This document shows, piece after piece, positions 8,324 through 15,971 of a stretch of DNA of 33,495 bases. The position numbers and the translations under genes are program-made. Source of the stretch: Clostridia bacterium (GTDB taxonomy: Bacteria; Bacillota; Clostridia; Oscillospirales; CAG-272); NCBI GenBank assembly GCA_017503865.1, contig JAFVSI010000025.1:1-33495 (forward strand), given 5' to 3'. Every line of letters starts with the position of its first letter. Position 1 is the stretch's first letter. The notes beneath the pieces were generated by a model. It saw nothing but the letters and a program-made list of their open reading frames with translations, had not been told where the DNA came from and ran no database searches.

Positions 8324-8476
8324 TTACTTGCTTTCCTTTGTGCTCTCGCACTGCTGATTTGCAATGCCGCAGCTGGTCTTGCAGGCAGACTGGCAGGATG
8401 TCTGGCACTCGCCGCAACCACCGTTCTTAGCACTGTCGCACAAGTTACGAGTTTCAATAGTCTTGATGTGTTTCAT
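8324..8476 (-). CDS. scfA: SCIFF ribosomal peptide precursor, 50 aa
   Basis: A 50-residue frame. It begins MKHIKTIETRNL, the conserved SCIFF leader start, and continues GGCGECQTSCQSACKTSCG, the near-invariant cysteine core. Cysteines are at 13, 21, 24, 28, 32, 36 and 43. The family name refers to six cysteines; residue C13 in the leader part is a seventh. The peptide is the substrate of ScfB (6884-8263), which should form thioether bridges between core cysteines and nearby residues. The ATG at 8476 has GAGGTG 6 bases upstream and a consensus promoter at 8512-8540. It was found by reading the gap before scfB, being too short for usual gene-length cut-offs. Confidence 0.95.
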   Translation of the reverse strand: MKHIKTIETRNLCDSAKNGGCGECQTSCQSACKTSCGIANQQCESTKESK

Positions 8477-8511
8477 AGTTTCACCTCATATATTCAAAAT
8501 TCACTACGGTT

Positions 8512-8540
8512 ATTCTAACACAAATTGCCGCCCTTGTCAA
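8512..8540 (-). promoter_or_regulatory. Strong promoter for the SCIFF operon
   Basis: On the minus strand TTGACA (8535-8540), a 17-base spacer and TAGAAT (8512-8517). This is nearly full consensus and implies high constitutive expression of scfA. Confidence 0.82.
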
Positions 8541-8585
8541 GTACGTGCGACAAATTATTCTGCGTTATTCCCTTGAAAAGTCAAA

Positions 8586-8615
8586 GTGGGGAAAGATCCT
8601 TCAACCTTTCCCCAC
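8586..8615 (-). terminator. Terminator after the GH2 gene
   Basis: A perfect 10-bp stem GTGGGGAAAG (8586-8595) / CTTTCCCCAC (8606-8615) with a 10-base loop lies just past the GH2 stop at 8629. The following T run on the minus strand is short. Confidence 0.65.
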
Positions 8616-8628
8616 AAAAAGCTAATAA

Positions 8629-10905
8629 TCAGTTCTTTTTGGGCTTTTTGATCTTGTTGAGCTTCTTGTTCATCTTAAGAAGCTCCTCTTTGGTGAAGTT
8701 TACGTTCATCATACCCATCATACTTGTAAGACGAAGAACTGTAAATCCACCCATCATCTGCATAAGGCCGCCGTCTGCCTTGAGGTCAACGTCAAAGCCA
8801 CCCGACTTCTTGCCCTCTGCCTTATCCTTCTTATTTGCGTCCATCTTCTTTTTGATCTTAAGACCAACGCCGATAAACCACATCTTTCCGCGTTTCGATT
8901 CCATAATGTCGGAAATCTTATCGTTGAGCGAAAAACGTCCCTCGGGAGCGTCAATATCAAACCAGTTGAGAACCGCACCCTTTTCAACAAGGACGTAGTC
9001 CATATTCATCTCGTCGACCTTGCGTATCTTGCCCTCGTCAGAAAGCTCGCCCGCCTTTGCAACGATGGTGCTCTCGCCCACGTTCTTAACGTCAAAGTAG
9101 AAGAAGTGATCCGCTGCCGTCTTCTTGCCGATGCTCTCGCCATTTACGAAAAGCTCAACCTCGGGAAGGTTCGAGTAAACCGTAACCTTAGTTACGTCCT
9201 CAACTCTGTCGATGTATCTCTTGCCGCAAAGGTGAACGAAGGGATCTACCTCGGGAGAAACGAGCCAAGCCTTGTAAGCATAGAAGGAGTCCTTCTTATA
9301 CTTTCTGTCCATAGTAACGAGTCCCTTGTGGTTCTGTCCGTTCTCGCCGCCCTCTGCTCTCGCATCGGCACCGAAGTCAAACATATTCCAAACGTGAGTA
9401 GCCCAGATATATTTTCTTGTAAAGAGCTGCTTGATAAGCTCCTCGTGATAGTATGCCTGATATTCCTCGGTGTAGTCGCCCTGCTTGGGATCGCTCGTGT
9501 GCCAGTTAAGAGCCTCACAGCCGTACTCGGAGCAGCCTATCGGAATAGTGGGGTGAGTCTCGTGGAACTTGTCAAACCAAGGGCCGTTCATCGAGGTATC
9601 GCCGCCGTACCAGCCAAAGTAGTGGTTATAGGAAACAACGTCGGGAATGAGCAAATAGGGATCGTCCATCTTGCACATAGAAACAGCCGCTATAGTGGTA
9701 AGACGAGTCTTATCCATCTCGTGAACGAGGTCGTTGAGTATGCGGTGGTTTTCAAGAAGGTCCTCGTCAGATCCACCGATAGAAATTTCGTTCGAAAGTC
9801 CCCAAACAACAATAGACGCGTGGTTGTAGTTCTGTGCAACGAGCTCCTTCATCTGCGAGATTGTATTCTCACGTCCCGTAGGCATATGCTTTGAAATATA
9901 GGGTATCTCCGCCCAGATAACAAGTCCCTTCTCATCGCAAAGATCGTAGAAATACTGGTCGTGCTGGTAGTGAGCGAGACGTATAGTTGTAGCTCCTACC
10001 TCAAGGATAAGGTCTATATCCTCTTCATGATGCTCGGGAAGAAGTGCGTTACCTACTCCCCATCTGTCCTGATGGCGTGATACTCCGCGAAGAGGATACT
10101 CCTCGCCGTTAAGAATAAAGCCGTTATCGGGATCTATCTTGAACGTGCGGCAGCCGAAGCGATTGCATACGTTATCAATAACATCGCCACCCTCTACGAT
10201 CTCAACCTCACAGCAATAGAGGTAAGGATCGCGGCGTCCGTGCCAGAGGTGAACGTCACTTATCTCGAAGGTAACCTTGCTTTCCTTCGATTCTATCTTC
10301 TTTAGCTCATTCTCTTCCTTGTCGTAAAGAGTATATACGAGTGTCTGTGCCTCAGTGAGATTCTTTACGTATACCTCGACCTCAACGCTTGCGTCCTTGC
10401 CGTTTACGGTAGGTGTTATCTTAAGACCGGGTGCTCCGTAATAGTCAAGGTCAAAGTGCGAATTGTTTACGCAAACAAGATTTACGTCACGGTATATACC
10501 GCCGTAGAAGGTAAAGTCTGCCATCTGGGGATATACCGTCTCGTTTATAGTGTTTTCAACTATAAGTGCGATATCGTTCTCGTCAGCGAGAGCCTCTGTT
10601 ACGTTAACTCTCCAGGTGGAATAACCGCCGTCGTGGTGAGCGAGCTTGTTGCCGTTGACGTAAAGGTCAGCAGAAGAATTCGTACCTCTGAACTCGAGGT
10701 AATAAAGGTCTGCTGCGGGAAGGTCAGCCTTCTTTAAGGACTTTACGTAGAGGCAGTGACCGCGAAAATAATCGTTACCGCCGTCCTGTCCGTCAATTGC
10801 GTTCCAGGAGTGAGGAAGGTTTATCTTCTCGCCCTCTCTTACGCTGATGTCGGTTGTATCCTTTACGAAAAGCCAATCTTTATTGAGATTTATTATGTTT
10901 CTCAT
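8629..10905 (-). CDS. GH2 beta-glycosidase, candidate beta-glucuronidase
   Basis: A 758-residue glycoside hydrolase family 2 enzyme: sugar-binding N-terminal domain (to ~150), immunoglobulin-like domain (~160-255), TIM barrel (~260-550). The acid/base is E373 in WGLSNEIS; the nucleophile is E460 in CSEYG. GQNHKGLVTMDRK holds an N525-x-K527 motif, which in beta-glucuronidases contacts the substrate carboxylate. No signal peptide is present, so it acts in the cytoplasm on imported substrate. Neighbours fit glucuronide use: a GPH symporter upstream and uxuA, uxaC, reductase and KDPG aldolase divergently. Beta-galactosidase or beta-galacturonidase remain possible. After ~640 it has an extra lysine/methionine-rich tail (LMQMMGGFTVLRLTSMMGMM) ending KKPKKN. 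The ATG at 10905 follows AAGGAG and a promoter at 10932-10960. Confidence 0.85.
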   Translation of the reverse strand: MRNIINLNKDWLFVKDTTDISVREGEKINLPHSWNAIDGQDGGNDYFRGHCLYVKSLKKADLPAADLYYLEFRGTNSSADLYVNGNKLAHHDGGYSTWRVNVTEALADENDIALIVENTINETVYPQMADFTFYGGIYRDVNLVCVNNSHFDLDYYGAPGLKITPTVNGKDASVEVEVYVKNLTEAQTLVYTLYDKEENELKKIESKESKVTFEISDVHLWHGRRDPYLYCCEVEIVEGGDVIDNVCNRFGCRTFKIDPDNGFILNGEEYPLRGVSRHQDRWGVGNALLPEHHEEDIDLILEVGATTIRLAHYQHDQYFYDLCDEKGLVIWAEIPYISKHMPTGRENTISQMKELVAQNYNHASIVVWGLSNEISIGGSDEDLLENHRILNDLVHEMDKTRLTTIAAVSMCKMDDPYLLIPDVVSYNHYFGWYGGDTSMNGPWFDKFHETHPTIPIGCSEYGCEALNWHTSDPKQGDYTEEYQAYYHEELIKQLFTRKYIWATHVWNMFDFGADARAEGGENGQNHKGLVTMDRKYKKDSFYAYKAWLVSPEVDPFVHLCGKRYIDRVEDVTKVTVYSNLPEVELFVNGESIGKKTAADHFFYFDVKNVGESTIVAKAGELSDEGKIRKVDEMNMDYVLVEKGAVLNWFDIDAPEGRFSLNDKISDIMESKRGKMWFIGVGLKIKKKMDANKKDKAEGKKSGGFDVDLKADGGLMQMMGGFTVLRLTSMMGMMNVNFTKEELLKMNKKLNKIKKPKKN

Positions 10906-10931
10906 TCTTTTCTCTCCTTGTTTAAAATCTA

Positions 10932-10960
10932 ACTATATGATTGTACCACGAAATTGTTAA
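10932..10960 (-). promoter_or_regulatory. Candidate promoter for the GH2 gene
   Basis: On the minus strand TTAACA (10955-10960) and TATAGT (10932-10937) are 17 bases apart. The upstream terminator at 10983-11008 makes a separate promoter for GH2 likely. A second TACAAT box nearby lacks a well-spaced -35. Confidence 0.5.
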
Positions 10961-10982
10961 CTGCGTGTTAATACTTTAAAAT

Positions 10983-11008
10983 GGCGTCCGACGATTCTGT
11001 CGGACGCC
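10983..11008 (-). terminator. Terminator between the transporter and GH2 genes
   Basis: A perfect 10-bp GC-rich stem GGCGTCCGAC (10983-10992) / GTCGGACGCC (10999-11008) with a 6-base loop and then ATTTT on the minus strand. It follows the transporter stop at 11029. Confidence 0.8.
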
Positions 11009-11028
11009 GTAAAGTCAAAATGATTATT

Positions 11029-12513
11029 TTACTTTTCCTCAGCCGAGTGACGTGCTGCAAGCTCATCGTTCATCTTAGCAAGTGTCTTCTTGTCAAGATT
11101 GAAGATAACGCCGATACCAACAAACTGAAGGATAGCGGAGAACAAATAGAGTCCTGCTACGAGCCAGCACATATTGTGAGATGTCTGGAAGGACTGTCCC
11201 TCTGTACCAAGCTCGGAAACGTAACCGAGAACTCCCATCAAAAGAAGCACGATAGAAGGACCAACACCCTGAGCAAGCTTACGGAAGAAGGAGTGAAGTG
11301 CGTAAACAGTTCCCTCTTCTCTCTTGCCGAACTTCCACTCAGCGTAGTCGATAGCGTCTGCCATAAGTGCCCAGGATACACAGGTGTAAACACCCATACC
11401 GACACCGAAGAATACAAGACCGAGCATATAAACGATAAGTGCTACGTCAACGTTAGTGATCAAGGGGAAGAAGAGCATAATAACTGCTCCTACCAAGGAT
11501 ACGAGCATACCGCCAACACTTGCTTCCTTTTTACCGAACTTGTCAACAAGCTTCTTGATGAAAGGAATAAACAAGAACATAGGAAGGAATCCTACAAGCA
11601 TAACAACGCCCGAAAGCTGAGCCTTACCGAAATATGTAGCGAACATAACCGTTGTTGCGGTGGTTGCAGACTGCATACCGAGGAACATACCCATAGCGGC
11701 AAGTGTTGCACCGACTGCGGGACGGTTCTTCATAAAGTTGCCGATAGCACCGAAGAAGTTGAACTTCTCGCCGCCCTCGTTTGTCTTGACCGAATACTCG
11801 TCAACACGGATAGTGATCTTCTTGATCATGAACATAAAGAAAGCAAATCCGATGAAGCCCATAATAAGAGCCGCGATAAATACTCTGTCACCGAGAAGAG
11901 TCTGGACCTGCTTGCCTGTCTCTTCGTTGATAACGGGATTGCCTGCCTCATCAACAACGTTTTCCCAAATAAGGAAAGGAAGAATGATGGAAGGGAGCAT
12001 ATTACCGACCATAGAGCCGATAGATCTCCAAGTGGAGAGCTGTGCTCTCTCGGAAGGATTGTCGGTTACGAGGGAAAGCATTGAGCCGTAAGGAACGTTA
12101 GCCATAGTGTAAGCCGCATCCCAGATAACGTAACCAAGGATAAAGAGAACTGCCTTAACAACTTTGCTTGCGTTCGGGAAAGGAAGGAAAACTGCCGCTC
12201 CGCCAATAATAAGACCGAGTGCACCTATGAAGATATACGTCTTGAACTTACCCATCTTGTATCTTCTCTTGTCAGCATCGATCATAGCACCGATGATGGG
12301 GTCGTTTATAGCGTCCCAGATCTGAACGAGAAGGAGAAGAGCGGAAAGAAGACCTGTCTCCATAGTCATATAAATAAGCCAAAACGTCTGAACAGTACCC
12401 TTGAGACCGAAGCTCATGTTACAGCCGACGTCACCTGCGGCATATGCTAACTTATCCCATATGCCGAATTTGCGATGCCCATTAGCATCTAACTTGATTT
12501 CTTTTTTTGCCAT
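11029..12513 (-). CDS. GPH-family sugar:cation symporter (MFS)
   Basis: A 494-residue integral membrane protein of the glycoside-pentoside-hexuronide:cation symporter family. The N-terminus KFGIWDKLAYAAGDVGCNMSF is the usual GPH opening. DAINDPIIGAMIDADKRRYKMGKFKTYIFIG is the loop 2-3 signature with conserved aspartates, and ANVPYGSMLSLVTDNPSERAQLS is the next conserved block. About twelve hydrophobic segments can be counted. Next to a GH2 enzyme and uronate catabolism genes it is a likely glucuronide importer, as UidB is for UidA; the substrate is inferred. I prefer the second ATG at 12513 because GAGGA lies 7 bases before it; the ATG at 12519 would leave no room. Transcription probably needs the divergent AraC regulator, as the -35 box is poor. 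Confidence 0.87.
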   Translation of the reverse strand: MAKKEIKLDANGHRKFGIWDKLAYAAGDVGCNMSFGLKGTVQTFWLIYMTMETGLLSALLLLVQIWDAINDPIIGAMIDADKRRYKMGKFKTYIFIGALGLIIGGAAVFLPFPNASKVVKAVLFILGYVIWDAAYTMANVPYGSMLSLVTDNPSERAQLSTWRSIGSMVGNMLPSIILPFLIWENVVDEAGNPVINEETGKQVQTLLGDRVFIAALIMGFIGFAFFMFMIKKITIRVDEYSVKTNEGGEKFNFFGAIGNFMKNRPAVGATLAAMGMFLGMQSATTATTVMFATYFGKAQLSGVVMLVGFLPMFLFIPFIKKLVDKFGKKEASVGGMLVSLVGAVIMLFFPLITNVDVALIVYMLGLVFFGVGMGVYTCVSWALMADAIDYAEWKFGKREEGTVYALHSFFRKLAQGVGPSIVLLLMGVLGYVSELGTEGQSFQTSHNMCWLVAGLYLFSAILQFVGIGVIFNLDKKTLAKMNDELAARHSAEEK

Positions 12514-12570
12514 TGTCATTTCCTCTTTCTAAATTTTTTAAATTATCAAAAGTGCTGAGATAACACTTAT

Positions 12571-12615
12571 AGTATACTCCCATTAGGCAAAAAAACGGTA
12601 GTACAAAATTACTGT
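12571..12615 (-). promoter_or_regulatory. Transporter promoter with candidate AraC operator
   Basis: On the minus strand TATACT (12571-12576) is a good -10 but the -35 position (12594-12599) is non-consensus, as in activator-dependent promoters. Over it lies an inverted repeat with half-sites ACGGTA (12595-12600) and TACTGT (12610-12615), 9 bases apart. A second overlapping pair TACAAAA/TTTTGTA covers 12602-12624. Assignment to the AraC protein is inference from position. Confidence 0.5.
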
Positions 12616-12653
12616 ATTTTTGTATTATTTTTATTTTATCATCAAAGTTATTG

Positions 12654-12682
12654 TTGCAATTATCAAAATAATATGTTATAAT
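12654..12682 (+). promoter_or_regulatory. Promoter for the araC-family gene
   Basis: TTGCAA (12654-12659), a 17-base spacer and a perfect TATAAT (12677-12682), 71 bases before the start at 12754. It is divergent from the transporter promoter. Confidence 0.7.
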
Positions 12683-12753
12683 ATCGGTTGAATAAGTAAA
12701 ATTGACCAAAAAACACGGCACAAGGTCATCTTAAATCAAAAGGCAGGTACGAA

Positions 12754-13983
12754 ATGAATTATGAACGGGAGCTGAGCCTCCTTTTAGACGTGCTTAAAAA
12801 ATGTCATATCCACTCGGCTATTCTCTCCCCTCTTGACGGCATTGAAGCTATGATAGATCCCCACCTCAAGAGCATTTTGGGAAGTCGCTCGGACGTAAGT
12901 GTAAGGCAGGCATTCGGCAACGTTGAAAGCAATACCAAGTATAAGCTCACCGACGAGCTCGGTCTGAGGTATATATTCCTAAGACTGCCCGGCACGAGCG
13001 AGAAGAATATTCTTTTTATAGGTCCTTATCTCTCGTCACCCATCTCCTCGGCTCAAATACTTGAGATAGGAGAGAGGGCGGGAATCGTTCCAAATGCCCA
13101 AAAGATACTGGGCGAGTTTTACTTTTCCCTTCCCGTTATCACCGACAGCGACAGGATCTTTACGCTGATCGACTCGTTTTGCGAGACCGTGTGGCAGACG
13201 AGCCTCATCAATACCGTAGAGCTTAACGATAACTATCTTCCAATTCTCTACACCGAAAGCACGGCAAAGGGCGAGGGCTTTGACGAGATCGCGGCAGGAA
13301 TAAAGCTTATGGAGACGAGGTACTCGTTTGAAAACGAGCTTATCCGTGCGGTAACTCTCGGTCAGCTTCATAAGGAAAATCTTTTTTCGATAGCCTTTAA
13401 CGACCAGATGTTCGAAAAACGAACGGCAGACCCCTTGCGAAACACAAAAAATTACTGTATAATAATGAATACCCTTCTCCGCAAGGCGGCGGAAAACGGC
13501 GGAGTTCATCCTATATACGTTGACCGTATGTCCTCAAAATTCGCGGGAAAAATAGAGCTTATGACAGATACAAAAGCCTCAGCGGCATTTATGAAGGAAA
13601 TGTTCTCTTCTTACTGCCGTCTTGTGCAAAAGCATTCGATGAAGCAGTATTCCTCGCTCGTAAAAAAGACTATGCTCGTAATAGATACCGATATTTCAGC
13701 CGAGCTTTCACTAAACACCCTCGCGAAAAAGCAGGGGGTAAGCTCGGGCTACCTTGCCACCGTATTCAAGAAGGAAACGGGCAAGACGGTCGGTGAATAT
13801 ATAAAGGACAAACGTATCGACTACGCAACCTATCTTTTAAGCACCACGCATTTGCAGATACAGACGGTAGCCCTTCACTGCGGCATTATGGACGTGCAGT
13901 ATTTCTCGAAGGCATTTAAAAAGAAAACGGGAAAGACACCGAAGGAATACCGCGAGGACAGCCGCGGTAGCAGAAAGCTTTAA
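12754..13983 (+). CDS. AraC-family transcriptional activator
   Basis: A 409-residue regulator. The ~300-residue N-terminal part is an unrecognised sensor-like region of a type frequent in clostridial AraC proteins. The last ~100 residues are the double helix-turn-helix: first helix pair SLNTLAKKQGVSSGYLATVFKKETGKTVGEYI, second pair IQTVALHCGIMDVQYFSKAFKKKTGKTPKEYRED, matching the AraC/XylS signature. It lies between the transporter/GH2 genes and uxuA-uxaC-kdgA, so it is the likely uronate-responsive activator of both arms. The ATG at 12754 has AGGCAGG about 6 bases upstream. Only 39 bases separate it from uxuA with no promoter or terminator that I can see, so it may lead that operon. Confidence 0.87.
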   Translation: MNYERELSLLLDVLKKCHIHSAILSPLDGIEAMIDPHLKSILGSRSDVSVRQAFGNVESNTKYKLTDELGLRYIFLRLPGTSEKNILFIGPYLSSPISSAQILEIGERAGIVPNAQKILGEFYFSLPVITDSDRIFTLIDSFCETVWQTSLINTVELNDNYLPILYTESTAKGEGFDEIAAGIKLMETRYSFENELIRAVTLGQLHKENLFSIAFNDQMFEKRTADPLRNTKNYCIIMNTLLRKAAENGGVHPIYVDRMSSKFAGKIELMTDTKASAAFMKEMFSSYCRLVQKHSMKQYSSLVKKTMLVIDTDISAELSLNTLAKKQGVSSGYLATVFKKETGKTVGEYIKDKRIDYATYLLSTTHLQIQTVALHCGIMDVQYFSKAFKKKTGKTPKEYREDSRGSRKL

Positions 13984-14022
13984 AAATTAAATCAATTTAC
14001 TAATATAAAAGGAGACGAAAAT

Positions 14023-15111
14023 ATGCCAATGAAAATGACATTCCGTTGGTACGGTGAAGGAAACGACCGCATAAAGCTCTCGGATATAAAGCAGATCCCC
14101 GGCGTTGACGGTATCGTTTGGGCACTTCACCACAAGATGCCCGGCGAGGTCTGGGAAGAATCTGAGATAGCCGAGGTAAAGCGTCAGCTTGACGAGTACG
14201 GCTTCAATATGGACGTTGTCGAGTCGGTAAACGTCCACGACGACATCAAGATAGGACTTCCCTCTCGCGATGCCTACATCGAAAACTACAAGACCACCAT
14301 TAAAAATCTTTCGAAATTCGGTGTAAAGGTAATTTGCTATAACTTTATGCCCATCTTCGACTGGACGAGAAGCGACCTCTTTCACCCCGTTGGAGACGGC
14401 TCGACAGCTCTTTTCTATCAGAAAAATATGATACAGGACGATTACAATGCTATGGCAAAGTACATTCTTGATTTCACCGAGAAGTACAATATGTCCTTCC
14501 CCGGCTGGGAGCCTGAGCGTATGGCAAAGCTTGACGAACTGTTCAAGGCATACGAGGGAGTTGACCACGAAAAGCTCTGGGCAAATCTCAAGTATTTCCT
14601 TGAGGCAATAATGCCCACCTGCCGCGAGTGCGATATCAAGATGGCTATTCATATGGACGATCCGCCTTGGGATATTTTCGGTCTTCCCCGCCTTCTCGTA
14701 AACGAGGCGAATATTGACCGCTTCTTAAAGATGGTCGACGATGAATACAACTGCCTCACGCTCTGCTCGGGCAGCCTTAACGCAGATCCGAGTAACAACG
14801 TAGCCGATATCGTCCGCAAGCACTGCGACCGAATAGCTTTTGCTCACATAAGAAACGTAAAGCATTTCGAGAACGGCGACTTCTCCGAGGCAAGCCACAG
14901 AGACTGCGACGGAGATACGGGCATTCTTGAAATTCTTAAGGCATATCATGACTGCGGTTTTGAGGGATATATCCGTCCCGATCACGGCAGACATCTCTGG
15001 GACGAGGGCCCCGGAAGGGTTCGCCCAGGCTACGGACTTTACGACCGTGCACTCGGCATTATGTATATGCTCGGTGTTTGGGACAGCCTTGAAAAATTTG
15101 ATAAAAAATAA
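14023..15111 (+). CDS. uxuA: Mannonate dehydratase
   Basis: A 362-residue UxuA-family protein, the usual length for Gram-positive forms (~350-390). Family blocks are clear: MTFRWYGEGNDRIKLSDIKQIPGV at the start, CYNFMPIFDWTRSDL, MAIHMDDPPWDIFGLPR, LTLCSGSL, FAHIRNVK, and RPDHGRHLWDE near the end. These hold the histidine, cysteine and aspartate ligands of the catalytic divalent metal. It dehydrates D-mannonate to 2-keto-3-deoxygluconate, the step after fructuronate reduction. AAAGGAG lies 8 bases before the ATG. It is followed 12 bases later by the reductase, so the genes are clearly one operon. Confidence 0.95.
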   Translation: MPMKMTFRWYGEGNDRIKLSDIKQIPGVDGIVWALHHKMPGEVWEESEIAEVKRQLDEYGFNMDVVESVNVHDDIKIGLPSRDAYIENYKTTIKNLSKFGVKVICYNFMPIFDWTRSDLFHPVGDGSTALFYQKNMIQDDYNAMAKYILDFTEKYNMSFPGWEPERMAKLDELFKAYEGVDHEKLWANLKYFLEAIMPTCRECDIKMAIHMDDPPWDIFGLPRLLVNEANIDRFLKMVDDEYNCLTLCSGSLNADPSNNVADIVRKHCDRIAFAHIRNVKHFENGDFSEASHRDCDGDTGILEILKAYHDCGFEGYIRPDHGRHLWDEGPGRVRPGYGLYDRALGIMYMLGVWDSLEKFDKK

Positions 15112-15123
15112 GGAGATCTTTAT

Positions 15124-15969
15124 ATGATACAGCTTCCAATAAATATAGATTACAGCGGCAAGGTAGTTGTCGTAACGGGTGCGGGCGGACTTATCTGCGG
15201 TGCTATGGCACGCGCTTTTGCACAGTCGGGTGCAAAGGTAGCCGCTCTTGACCTCAATGAAGATGCGGTAAAGGCACTTGCAAACGAGCTTAAGGCAGAC
15301 GGCTTTGTCTGCGAGGGATACAAGGCAAACGTGCTTGACCCCGAGGCACTCGAGGAGGTTCACAAGGCGGTTATCCGCGACCTCGGTGAGTGCGATATCC
15401 TCGTAAACGGTGCGGGCGGAAACAATCCGAGAGCTACCACAGACAACGAGTATCAGCACGAGGCGAAGGAAGGCGGAAAGTCCTTCTTCGACCTCGAGGC
15501 AGCAGGCGTTGACTTCGTATTCAAGCTCAACTTCCAGGGTACTCTCCTTCCCACACAGGTTTTCGCAAAGGATATGGTGGCAAAGAAGGCAGGCTGCATT
15601 CTTAACGTGTCCTCGATGAACGCGTACACCCCTCTCACGAAGATTCCCGCATACTCTGCGGCAAAGGCAGGGATCTCGAACTTTACACAGTGGCTCGCAA
15701 CTCACTTTGCGGGTACGGGCATTCGCTGCAACGCAATTGCCCCCGGCTTCCTCGTCTCCGCACAGAACTATAAGCTCCTCTACAATGAGGACGGCACACC
15801 CACAGCAAGAAGCGCGAAGATCCTCGGCGGTACACCTATGGGAAGATTCGTTGACGCGTCCGAGCTTCTCGGCGGTACTCTCTTCCTCTGCGATGACAAG
15901 TCCGCCTCGGCAATCACGGGCGTAGTCCTTCCTATTGACTGCGGCTTTGCGGCTTATTCGGGAGTTTGA
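15124..15969 (+). CDS. SDR oxidoreductase, likely D-fructuronate reductase
   Basis: A 281-residue classical short-chain dehydrogenase. TGAGGLICG at 18-26 binds NAD(P), NGAGG follows at 95-99, and the catalytic S163/S164, Y177 and K181 (YSAAK) are present. It lies between uxuA and uxaC and so fills the D-fructuronate to D-mannonate step. Bacillus uses an SDR-type UxuB (YjmF) for this, rather than the long-chain enzyme of E. coli. The substrate is therefore inferred from context plus family precedent. AAGGAG lies in front of the ATG at 15124. Its TGA stop is two bases from the uxaC start. Confidence 0.87.
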   Translation: MIQLPINIDYSGKVVVVTGAGGLICGAMARAFAQSGAKVAALDLNEDAVKALANELKADGFVCEGYKANVLDPEALEEVHKAVIRDLGECDILVNGAGGNNPRATTDNEYQHEAKEGGKSFFDLEAAGVDFVFKLNFQGTLLPTQVFAKDMVAKKAGCILNVSSMNAYTPLTKIPAYSAAKAGISNFTQWLATHFAGTGIRCNAIAPGFLVSAQNYKLLYNEDGTPTARSAKILGGTPMGRFVDASELLGGTLFLCDDKSASAITGVVLPIDCGFAAYSGV

Positions 15970-15971
15970 TT

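Noticed and set aside
10981..12084. A 367-codon plus-strand frame opposite the GPH transporter
   Set aside because: Its product is cysteine/histidine-rich and low in complexity, as antisense frames usually are, and the transporter on the other strand is clear.
14725..15705. A 326-codon minus-strand frame opposite uxuA and the SDR gene
   Set aside because: It is antisense to two clear enzyme genes and lacks a ribosome site or recognisable domain.
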